NCBI GenBank assembly: GCA_029204225.1 | Contig: CM055099.1 | Span: 68,989,349 to 69,053,348, forward strand | Length of the DNA stretch: 64,000 nt | Reading direction: 5' to 3' | Source of the DNA: Diphasiastrum complanatum | Taxonomy: Eukaryota; Streptophyta; Lycopodiopsida; Lycopodiales; Lycopodiaceae | In this document: positions 46,802 through 58,200 of the stretch, piece after piece | Layout of the letters: each line of letters begins with the position of its first letter | How positions within the stretch are numbered: the stretch's first letter is position 1 | The notes under the pieces: model-generated | Database searches by the model: none | Told to the model about the DNA's origin: nothing | What the model saw: the letters and a program-made list of their open reading frames with translations, nothing else | Translations under genes and position numbers: made by a program

Positions 46802-47460
46802 TGTTGATTTCACACGTGTGGATTGTCCACAACATGTACTTGTGATCTCCTAAGGTGTGTAGATGCACCATGATCAAAACTAGATTGAGATTCAAGATCA
46901 ATCTTGGATCCTATGGCAAAAACACACTACTACATGCATTCAATCACTTCCAACTCTCACTCACACGTGTGGGAAATACTCAAAAATTATTCTAAGTAAA
47001 AACAAGCTGCTCTCCTCGAGTAGAGAGAGAAAAACCATCACGAGCTCTCGGGTAGAGAGAGAAAGCTAGAAATCCAATAACACTCAAAATCCACATAATC
47101 ACCAAATCAATTAGCTTCAAAATGAGGAGTACAATGATACTAGTAGATCCACGAGCTACCACTATGCTTAACTATGATTGGACCACACTTTGTCACGTCT
47201 TAATCCTATTGGACCATTGATCCATGCACCTCTTAATTCTATTGGACTACATTCAAGCACACCTCAAATTCCTATTGGACCACACATGGTTCCACCTCTA
47301 AATCCTATTGGACCTCTTAGAATTCATCAAACAAAGGCATTACACTTGTCTACACTCTAATTGGCACGAGTTTAGCCTCTTACTCTATTTTGGCTCAATA
47401 GTGGCATTACAAGTGGAAATGCATAATTTGCCATCTATGCCAAATTTGTTCCTATCAACA
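46802..47460 (-). repeat. 5' LTR of the minus-strand copia fragment
   Basis: 659 bp with a perfect 7-bp inverted terminal repeat (TGTTGAT / ATCAACA). It contains an imperfect tandem repeat at 47,185-47,310 (four copies of a 32-35 bp unit around 'aatcctattggacca'). Confidence 0.88.
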
Positions 47461-47639
47461 TCCTACACCTAGATGCTTGATGTAAAAAACATAAGACCCC
47501 TATATCTAACATAGATAATCTTTTTCAATTATTCACAATCCTAGCTTGGAGTTGGAGAGCATCTTGAAGCTTGCAGGTTGCTTGGAGGACATTTGGAGGC
47601 TCTACCTTGTATTTGGAGGTCTTCCTCACCTGTACTTGT

Positions 47640-48471
47640 AAAATGTACAATCCTGATACCCAGCAAATCTTGTATAGCCGGGATACAGTCTTTATTGAGG
47701 ATCAGTTCGTCGACCTAAAAGGCAAGGATATTGCTCAAGAAGAACCTTCATCACCTGCCATTGACATGACAATCCGAGCTTCTGGCTCAGGAATGTCTAT
47801 CGTCGACCCACTTCAAGACAGCGAATCAGACGAAGATGTTGCTGCTACCCAGCAACATATCCCAGGAGCGGTTCATCAGTCGAATCCTCCCAGAAGATCA
47901 AGACGAGTGCGCACACAGCCCACAAGGTATACTCCTGAGTCTCCATGTCCTTTAATGCAGGAACCGACGACAGTCGAAGAGGCATTTAGCCAACTAGACT
48001 CTGATCTCTAGAAGGAAGGCTAGACTGGTAGCACGAGGATTCACCCAGATCCCAAATGTCGACTACAGTGAGACTTTTAGTCCAGTGATCAAACATTTGT
48101 CGATCCGAATGCTCCTGTCTTATGCTGCAGCTGCCGACCTCGAAGTACATCAACTCGATGTACAAACAGCCTATCTGAATGGAGTTATACAAGAAGATAT
48201 CTACATGATCCAGCCCGAAGGATACGTTCTAGAAGGCATGAAGAATCATGTCTGTAAACTCCATAAAGCATTGTACGGCTTAAAACAGTTTGCCAGAGCT
48301 TGGTTTCAGAGGATCAACACATTCCTCATTGAACAAGGATTTAAACCAAGCACTGCTGATTGCAACGTTTATTCAAAGTCAGTAAAACAATCTTTCATTA
48401 TCATCACCTTGCATGTTGATGATACATTGCTCTTCAGCAACAATGCCAATATGGTCAAGGATTCAAAATAG
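47640..48471 (+). pseudogene. Copia post-integrase region and RT
   Basis: The first frame (to 48011) ends PTTVEEAFSQLDSDL, the opening of RT. The next recognisable residues, in another frame from about 48,013, are RKARLVARGFTQIPNVDY. About 40-50 residues of RT (the W-x-x-A-M ... K-W-V-F-K part) are therefore deleted. Then come VHQLDVQTAYLNG (motif A Asp), ALYGLKQFARAWFQ and LHVDDTLLF (motif C Asp pair). A TAG at 48469-48471 ends this part. Confidence 0.88.
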
Positions 48472-49415
48472 ATGTTTTTCTCAGAATTCGACATGACTGA
48501 TCTGGACGAAGCTCACTTCTGTCTTGGAATTCAAATCCACAGAGACAGAGCAAATCGACTGATTTACATCACTCAGGAAAGGTATCTTCATAATGTTCTT
48601 AACAGATACAATTTGATAAATTGTAAATTAGCTCACTCACCAATGGATCCAGGCCTGCATTTGTCAAAGGACCAATGTCCCCAGACAAAGCAGGAAGAGG
48701 AGCAGATAAGAGAATACTCGTATCGATCGATACTCGGATCTCTCATGTATGCAATGGTCTGTACAAGGCCGGATATCTCTTTTGTTGTCAGCTCACTCAG
48801 CCAATATATGGCTAATCTTGGAATTACCCATTGGAAGGCTCTTATTCGAGTCATGAGATATATTCGAGCTACCATGGACCAGTGCATCTGTTATGGAGAT
48901 GTCAGCAACGACAATCTTCATCAGCTCAGTGAATATTCTGATGCAAGCTGGGGAGGAGATGCAGACCATCGTAAGTCCACATCTGGATTTACATTCTTCT
49001 TCAATGGCGGTCCTATTTCGTGGAACAGTCGTAAGCAAACCTCTGTCACACTTTCTTCTACTGAAGCAGAATATATTGTTGCTTCTCAATCTATTAAGGA
49101 AGTGTTTTGGTTGAGAAATTTGCTGTCAGACATCAATCTGTATCAGTACAGCCCTACAATTTTGTTTTGTGATAATCAAAGTGCTATTGCCTTATCGGCC
49201 AACCCTAGATTTCATTCTAGGAGTAAGCACATTGAGATAAGATATCACTACATTAGGGGCAAGGTTCTCGACAGAGAGGTGAGCTTAACGTACTGCAGAA
49301 CGTAGGACATGGTTGCAGAAATTTTTATGAAAGCACTCAGTGTTAATGCACACAACAGATTTTCTGCATTTCTAAGTCTGAAGATCAAGGCATTCACGGA
49401 TCCAGATTAAGGGGG
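48472..49415 (+). pseudogene. Copia RT end and RNase H
   Basis: A 277-codon open frame with DLDEAHFCLGIQIHRDR, YRSILGSLMYAMVCTRPDIS, YSDASWGGDADHRKSTSG, LSSTEAEYIVASQSIKEVFW and FCDNQSAIALSANPRFHSR. These are the complete series of copia RNase H blocks, catalytic acids included. A stop at 49303-49305 precedes the tail MVAEIFMKALS (the A-D-I-x-T-K block). Confidence 0.9.
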
Positions 49416-49417
49416 GG

Positions 49418-50486
49418 TGTTGGATTTACTCCTTCTACTCTCCTAAATCCCAATTTTAGTCTGCCTCCATTCATGGTGCATATTTGTCTAACGTTGTCAT
49501 GCAGTCTGCATTTTTACACGCAAATTCGCACAGACAAAAAAAAGGCGAATGAATCGCGACACTACGTTCTTACACAGGTCATGGTGACAGGCGAAAAGGA
49601 GACACTACCTTACCGAATGCCAAAGGTGTCCTAACAGATAAGGCACCCTGTAAATCTTATCCTAAGGCCATTCGTAAGAGTGACGCACTTTTGCGTCATC
49701 ACCAACGTTCACTTCAGTATTGGCTGATGTCGCACCCTTTTCACCTTCACCCCATGCAGTTGTGCTAACATATTGGACAACGGTTGCAGCCACCCACGAT
49801 CTCCTACAGACAACACATCCACTCTGTACTTTCACATCTGCACACCTGTAATATTATGTATATATATTGGATACCATCTGCGTATTCGATGATGATGATC
49901 AGATGATCAAGTGAGTTAAGAAGAGACTAAGAGAAGGAGGTCTCATTCCTCATTACAGACAGAAATAAGCTTTGTAGGACATGCGGTTTCGTCCGCTACA
50001 GTCTTGTGCTCTACCGCATAATTGACTTGTATACTTGATATACTTAATCTGACACAGTTCATTTGTTCTGCGTTTTAGATCTGTCAATATTGCTATGCTT
50101 ATTCTTCATTCTGTTTGATCTTTCTTGTTGCTCTTTCTGGTAATAGATAATTAACTTTTAGTCTTGTCTTTCGCGAATAATTCACGACTAATTATCAGTC
50201 GAGCACAGTCTAGCTCTTCGCAAATCATTCGCGACAGATAATTTTTCTTGCAATTCGCGACAAATTATTCATCTAGCGCTTCATCCATTTAAATGTTTGG
50301 CTACGTAATCTAGAATGACTGTGATTTCTATCACTAAAGCTCTGTTCATTCTGATAGGCGTAGTCATGCTTAGGGAGAGAGCCATTTAACTCATTCCACT
50401 GCGCACAAACATTTTGTGTTCGAGTTCGTTTCTCGTTCGTTTCTTGTTCGAGTTCGTCATCTATTCTTCCTCCCTCTCTCCAAACA
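49418..50486 (+). repeat. 3' LTR of the copia fragment
   Basis: Starts TGTTGGATTT directly after the G-rich purine tract. A TATA-like 'tatgtatatatattgg' is at about 49,856-49,870. The downstream part contains repeated 'ttcgcga' and 'gttcgagttcg' motifs (50,160-50,460). The right end at 'ccaaaca' (50486) is an estimate, since no partner LTR is in the window. Confidence 0.65.
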
Positions 50487-53400
50487 CCAATAACAAAAAC
50501 TCATAGAAACCACAAAGCCTTTTTGTATTTTAATTAGATGTCACTCAACTAGGTAAAAGTATAAACTATACACATAAGAAGAACAAACACACACAACCAT
50601 CAAATCCTTATTATTTCACATGTGAAGGGTTCAAACATCACAATGTGATTTTCTAACCAATGTAAAATAACAACTTGCACCATGTATTGATGATCAAATG
50701 CCAATGCACAATACCATCACTAAGATGAAGGACAATGAAATGAAAAATGAAAGATGTGACAAGATCAAGCAAAAATGGTAAAATCAATATTTGAGATATC
50801 TTATGTCAAGTACAACTAGTCAAAATGTTTGAACCAGATTTGTCGAGTCTTAAGCTTAGAGTTGAGAAGGCTATGGTGAAACATATCTCTATTGTGCGAA
50901 ATTTATTTCTAGTACCTACACCATTGTGTTATGAGCCTCATTTTGTCATTTTCTATGAACCTGTTGAAATGATTGCAACATATTCGATAAGTTCGAAGTG
51001 TTGGACTGAGAAGGCTGAAGTGAAATCCCTTCTCATGTACAACAAATGATTATGAGAATCAACAAGATTTTATCATGGTATTTCCCAGTTTTTTCAAAAA
51101 AATGTTCAAAAATCAAAAAAGATCTATTGACGCAGTACAAAGTCTTTACTAATGAATTATATTCTGAAGATGATACTGTTGATTTGAATGAGAAACATAG
51201 TATTTCTTCATTCACTAACTATGAAAACCCTTTGTATCGAATTGAGGAATTTTAAATGGAACAATCCAATTTTTTAGAATTCCTCTACTTATGGTCCAAA
51301 ATCTAGTCTATGTTCTATTCCAATTGTCTGTATTATTCAAGTGAACTGCAGGCTTATGAAGAGCAATTATTAAAGCTGTGGAGGGCCCATTGAAATCTAT
51401 TGCCAATGCCCTTGTGCAGCAGCTCATCTTTATACTAAGCTTTGTATGGTCTGCGGTGTACTTGAAGAATAATATTATTTTATAAATGGAAGGAAGTGTA
51501 CAAGGCAAGACTGAGGCAAAAATGATCAAGATGTTACAATTCCGATTTTTTCAACCTCCATGAGACGAAGAAGATTATCTTTTATTTTGTTGTTTTTAAT
51601 TCTTTGCTTTTTACATCTTTTGTTGACCAGTTCTTTAAAAAGTTTTTAAACTTATTTATATTGTATTTAGTTGTTGTTTTGTATGTTTTGTTGTTGAAGT
51701 TTTGTTATGCTAACACAAGCTGAAAATTATACTTGTTTCATAATGTAATAAACTCTTGGTTTTTCATAAGCAATCACTGATCAATGCTTTTCCAAGAGAC
51801 AGTTCCTTGTTATGTATCTGTGTTTGTTTTGTTTTGTTTTGTTTCGTGTGGTAACAAAATTTTCAGCCATATGAGAAGGCCATAACAAAAGTAAAGATGC
51901 TTATACTTAGATTACATGCTGAACTGTGAAACCCACTATTTTGTGCCTTCTGTTCATTCTGTTGCTCAACTTTGCTGGCTTGGCTAAATGTCTACTATGA
52001 TAGAACTTCAAGGCTGAAATGTGACCTACATAATGTTATACTATGGAGGTCCATGGTGCTTCTACAATTGGAAAATGAAGTTGGTGGATTTTACAATCAT
52101 GATGCATAATTGATTTTTAAAGCTAGATTTCTGCTTCACAATTCCAAGATTAGTGAGGCTACTAATTTTATGCTGAGATTTAAGATGTTGGCTACAAATC
52201 TGAATTGTAAATCTGATGTTCCAACTATGTACTAGTCCAGCAAGAAGTTTAGATTGGTGACATTATTCATGTTTGTACGCTACCTAAACTAAATGAGAAG
52301 TCTCTACACAAACTTTCCTAATTGTTCCCTGGTGGAAAGATTTTCAAGCTGAATTTTCCATGTTGGAATTTTATAAACTTGGAAGATACATGTTGAACCT
52401 AAGAACAGACTATGTCATATTAGTTCCAATAAAGGCTCTCTACCCCAACTTGCTTTGAATTGCCTTTTAAAACAATTCGAAAGTCTAGTAAGCTACTGGA
52501 ACATAGAAAGGAACCTATTTTCGGAGTAAATTTTTTCTATCTCAAGAGTCCAAAGTTATCGGTTGTTCTTCAAAAGCCGATTCTTGATATTGGCGATAAA
52601 AGACTATATTGTCTTTACTTATCAAAAGTACTGACATGTCAAATTTTGAAATAATGGCATACTACAATTTATTTTATTGAAGATGTGCAATTTTTGCTGA
52701 GAAATGATTTTGGGCTACAGACTGGAAATCTTTTCATTACGTTCAAACGTCAATATATAGATAAATCTATGGCCAAGTATTCTTCTACTACTAAAATGAA
52801 AAAAATATATTGTTATTGTCATCATTGTTTGATAAATTACCAGTGAATGAATACTCACGATGTCATTTCGTATTTGAGGAAGGGGGCATGTCATAACTCT
52901 ATTATGGCATTTTATACGATTTATCAGCTTTTTAATTGTATCTATTGAGACTTGGATATTTCAAGTGTATAATCTATGATATTGGCATATTCAATGTTTC
53001 TAAGAACCATTCACATTTTATTTCATCTATGGAATGAAAGCTTAAGCCCAACTCTTCATTTTTCAAGGACAAATTCATTAAGGCTCTTGATTTATATAAG
53101 AGATGTTTCGACCCTGCTTCATTGCAGCTAATGCGATCTGCAGATTTTTGATCTTACTGGATTTCGACTTTGCAAATCAAACTACAATGAGCTTTACTTG
53201 TTTCGAACCAGCAGAATGGCGTGCATATAGTACTACAGTAGTTTGCGATCCCATAAATCTCAACCCACAGAAGCAAACACCTGAAACGATCCAATGGCTA
53301 TTCCGACCTTCAACAATGGACTTCAGTTCTTCATAATTTATCAGAATGGCAGCAGGACATCAAACAATATACCTATTTCAACCCTCAACGTGTTAACAAC

Positions 53401-55265
53401 AGTTCGATCTATTCGAACCAAGCTAGGGATGGACTTATCAAATCCGATCCTAGATTGAGGAACCCAATCTACTTCCCACTTCAGGAGAGCAGTTACCACG
53501 TACCTTTCAACATACTCTTCAACCAGAAGGCAGACTAACTATCAGTGATCTGCAGCTATTCCGACTCTCCGAGAGAAGCAAACAGGGCGCATTTTTAGAA
53601 GTTCTTCTCAGGCAGAATTGTGATAGCGCCAATTATCCACTTATATCTCTCCAAAACTATTCTTTATTAAAATATACTTGTATTTCATTCTAGTGTACAA
53701 TCACAAAGGTTTTTTATAAACATATTCTACCATGACATGATACATCTCCAATTATCATAATCCGCTTGTACTAGCAGATTGATCACAACAGAACCAGTAT
53801 CATACATAGTCTGAATGAATGTATTATAGATCAAGAAGTGATCCTTCGCTGAATACCATTGGTCTCTTCTGTGTACACGAGTCCACACTCTCCAATGAAT
53901 TTCAGGTTTTAACAATTTTGTTCTCCTTTTAAATCTCTGCAGATTTATTTTTTTTTAGATTGACAAATAGTTTTCAAGGATCTACCAACTTGTCTTTAAG
54001 CCTGTGATACATCTTCACTGTTCTAAATTCATTTTGTAAGTGGATAATTTTTCTCTTGCTCTCACTGAATTTTTCATATAAGCGTCAAAATTATCGTTCT
54101 CATTCTGGTATTGCATCTGCACAAAGAACTGGGACTATAAAATCTGGATTTGACTTTCTGAAAGTTTTTTATTTCAGACTTGCCTGACATGCAGAATGGC
54201 TTGAGGCTGCATCAAACCTACTTTCCCAGTTGTTTTGGTTGAGTGAAAAATGCTTTATAATCTCCAATGTTACCCCTCAATTAAGAGTAACAAAAAATAG
54301 CTTTACATCAGCCATGTTACAACAGAACAATGGGTTCTTGCAAGCACAAGATAATCATGATAGCGGAGTCGAGAAAGAGTTAACCATGTGCTCCAAATGA
54401 GTCCAAACAATATTGCAAATTAAGCTCAAAGTTGGTTGGAGGCCCTAACTTCTGCAAAGCAAGGACCAATAATGATGGTTGGATTTTAGGGAATTTACAC
54501 TTTACAGAAAGAGAGAATCATTTCCGAGTGGAAGAGTAGAACAGGAGTCTTTGCTAGAAACAAGCAAAGAGCAACTTAAATCAGAATTTCTGAGTCTTAA
54601 AACATTGGTGTTCGTCATAGATAGTCAACCTTGACTCGAATCAATAAATTCTACTTCTTATTTTTCCACTGAGTTAGGTCCAAAAAAATTAAATTTTCAA
54701 GAAAAAGAACCAAAAAATTTCAACAAACACAATTTTTAAAAAGCACTGAAAACATGTTGATTCGAATATCATGTTGGTTCAAAAAGTTTCAAATCTTGAT
54801 CAGATATTCTGAATTGTGACACCTTAGGAATTTAGAAAGGACGTACTTGTCCACCCATAAAAGGATATTATTATGCAGAAAATTTTCAAGCTGAAAAGAA
54901 ACACTTATTACTGCATCTTGAACACCTGTTCAAGCTAATATAGAAGTACAGAGCACAGAACAACCACCAATTCTTTTATGTTCTCATACGCTTAGAATGA
55001 GTTGACAATCTAATGACTTCCCAATTTAGCACATATGCTGCTAAAAAGCCCATTGAGATGCTTTTTAACCATTCAAAGCATGTCCACCCAATGGAAGAAA
55101 TATCCCAAAGAAATGAGAATTTATTGGTAAGCAGATAAGTTGCAGAATATTGCACCATGACGCTTTTAGTACTAAAAAACTTGAGCCTTGCGTGCAAGTT
55201 ATGCGGCATAAGATCATACCAAAAGCTAGATGACAATCCTTCTTTTCTTTATGAACATATTCACC
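50487..55265. other. About 4.8 kb intergenic, no identifiable gene
   Basis: AT-rich, with only short frames (for example 50825-51049 and 51046-51255). At 52,000-52,420 a stop-ridden stretch vaguely follows a retroelement gag layout. At 52,874-52,892 'gaggaagggggcatgtcat' looks like a polypurine tract followed by an LTR start, but no partner or pol was found. The part from about 54,300 to 55,265 is the 3' flank of the OGDH gene. Confidence 0.5.
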
Positions 55266-58200
55266 TTATAGGGGTGTATTGATGGGAGCCGATTGAAGAG
55301 CCTTTTGGATTAGCTCTTTTTGTTCCTGCACATGCAAACTGCCAAACCCTGTTGCCGTGGCAGCCGATGGAGGTCGACCAACATACTTCACATCCTCGAA
55401 CTTACCACGACCTAGTTTGGACATGGCGGTTCCCATTCGAGGGGAAACATAAGTATAGCCCCCCATATTCATTGGTTCCTCCTGACACCATACAATCTCC
55501 GCATCTGCAACATGCCACATGGTAACACAATGAAGCATCACTACAAAACATGAAAACCTGGCAGAAGGAATGACCTCATGCGGTAAGCCATACAAACATG
55601 GGGAGAATATTCAATGCCAGTACAAATGTAATCTTTAGATTTTAAAATGAAAAAAATTTGAGAACGTTATTTCTGAATAAGCCCATAGCCCCATACATAT
55701 GGAACATGTCTTCCATTGTCCAAAAACACGTATTATGCTAAAAGTATACAAATATCTGCAACTACTAAACTACCAATTTTTCACATTCAATTAGCAAACC
55801 AAAAATATCAGAGGCTAAACTGCAAGATGCCTTTTGAATCTATAAAACTGCATAGATATGGTTTATATAATCAGAAAAAAAATGTTCATTTTGTCAGGGC
55901 CTACTTGGATAGCGATTAAGCTCCCTCTGGAACAAATCATAAGGGAAAGGACACAATTGTTCTACACGGCAAATTGCAACATCCTCTCCCTTCACTCTCT
56001 TTCTCTCCTCGTCGAGCTCATAGTACACCTGCATGAAGTTACGATTCCGCAATTATTGAACTTTATCAAAAACAAAATTCACTGGGATATGCATTGGCCA
56101 ATGGAATAACGATTTGCGCAAATAACATCATGACATGTTTCTAAACCTAGACCCAAAAATATGAATACATGAAACTCTTGAATCCATGATATTTAATAGC
56201 ACCCGATATCTTGCAGAAAATAAGCAATGCACCTTTCCAGAGCATAATATGAGTCGGCGTATTCCTTCTTCCCGAGAAGAATGATCATTCTGATCCTTTA
56301 TAAGACGTTTGAACCGAGTTCCCTGCTTATCAAATCCAGGATGCCCTTGCACGTCATCGAACTCGGAAAGATTAGATTTGCATAAATGATGGCGAAGAAG
56401 GTTCTTTGGTGACATCACAACCAGGGGCTTCCGGAAATCCCGATGTATCTGCCAAAACTCAACAATTAGTATATCAATCTAGGTTCAGGTTTTTGCATCA
56501 TATTTGAATATGTGCAAAATCTATTCAGCAGAAGCTACATCTCTTTGAAAGGTCGAGATGTGTTTTCTACATCATTTAAAAAAAAAATATTAAAATTAAT
56601 CTCTTGAATTTGATTGCACTTCACCTGTCTTCGTAGCACATGAAAATAATTTGCCGGAGTGGTAACATTGACCACTTGCCAATTCGACTCTTGGATTTGT
56701 TTGCGGAGAGTGGAATCCATCTCAGGAATAACAAATGGGTTATCGTCGCTCATCTGAAATAAAAGCAGAAACATAATCATCCTAGTATCCTACAATAAGG
56801 CAATTATTGTAAAACAACAAAAATTAAGGGTTTAGGGTTTGGTATATCGAACAGACTACTTCACTCTAGTCTTAAGACTGATACATAGGGAAAGAGGACT
56901 AATAGATAATGAAAGAGACACACAGAGGTGCAGTGGCAATTAATTTGAAAAAGATAGCCAACCTGAAGGAATCGTTCTAATCTAGCACTAGAATGTTCAG
57001 GCCCCTGACCATCATAACCATGTGGAAGCAAAACCACCAAACCAGTCTGCCGTAGCCATTTGGACTCGCCACTGCTTAAGAATTGGTCAAAAATGACTTG
57101 AGCACCATTTGCAAAGTCACCAAATTGGGCCTCCCAACAGACCAAGGAATTGGGGTTCTCCATTGAGTATCCCAATTCAAATCCTAAAACTCCAAACTCT
57201 GACAAAGAACTGCCAAGTGTACAACAAAATCAGCAAATTCTTGGAAAAATAAGCTCCGGAAGGTAAATGCCACAAAACACAAACGAAACGTCGTTCAAGT
57301 GATACCTGTTGCTAACGGTAAACATCTCCTCTCCCTGATTCATAAGCATATGATCCAAGGGACAATATTTCTGTCCTGTTTTCTGGTCATGGACTACTGA
57401 ATGTCGATGACTGAATGTCCCACGTTCAACATCCTGACCACTTAATCTAACATGGTTTCCTTCCACCAACAAGGTTGCAAAAGCAAGTGCTTCTGCAGTA
57501 GCCCAGTCTACCCCTTCACCAGTCTCAATCATCTGTTTCCGCTGATCATATATTCTCTTGATGGCTTTGTGTGGAGTGAAAGTTGGGGGGAGTGTAGTAA
57601 TTGACTGCCCAACATTCTTCAGTATTTCAGGATTCACCCTGCAAAAACAGTTGAGGGTATAATTAGACCTGCCACATCCTTTTACATGCAGCAGTTGAGA
57701 GAAATCTATGATGAAGTTGTAAGCCATAACACTGTAGATTTCCCTGAACCCTAAGCTCAAATTCCTAAATCCTAAACCGTATGACATCAATGCAAGCATG
57801 TTTATGTGAACCTTAGACTCTTAACCGTACAACTTCAATGCAAGCATTTTCATGTGAACCTTACACCCTAAATCCTATAACATCAATGCAAGCAAGTTTA
57901 TGTTAACTTGTCAAAGATTGAAACACAAAGCTTCTACCCAGTATTTCTTATCCTGGATAATTGTTCAGGCCCCTTGAACCCTGCCCAAAATGCTGAAAGC
58001 CAATCTCGTCTTTGAGGCACATAGTCTTTGCTGTTGGCAAACTCTTCATTAAGAATATCCATGACTCTCTTTTGTGCGGTTTGAATTTCTTCTTTTTGAA
58101 TGCTCCCTGATTCAATCAGCTGCTTTTGATATAGTTCAAGTGAAGGAGGGTGGCTCTTTATCACCTGTCATAGAATCATGCACCCAAAAATAAGTATTTG

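Larger units (their letters stand above)
44829..47460 (-). mobile_element. Copia 5' fragment: LTR, primer-binding site, gag, protease
   Basis: Minus-strand element. The LTR spans 46802-47460, with ends TGTTGAT on one side and ATCAACA on the other. The primer-binding site TGGTATCAGAGC runs from 46801 to 46790. After a leader of about 0.9 kb come gag and protease, then the element is cut at 44,829 by the gypsy LTR. Integrase, RT, RNase H and the 3' LTR are missing. Confidence 0.88.
47640..50486 (+). mobile_element. Copia 3' fragment: RT, RNase H, 3' LTR
   Basis: Begins abruptly in the post-integrase region (KMYNPDTQQILYSRDTVFIE) and runs through RT and RNase H to a purine tract ('aagggggggtg' at 49,409-49,417) and a 3' LTR from 49418. 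No gag, protease or integrase core precedes it. The 180 bp from 47,461 to 47,639 between the neighbouring LTR and this start has no assignment. Confidence 0.88.

Noticed and set aside
52874-52920. Polypurine tract and LTR start at 'gaggaagggggcatgtcat'
   Set aside because: No partner LTR, primer-binding site or recognisable pol could be linked to it.
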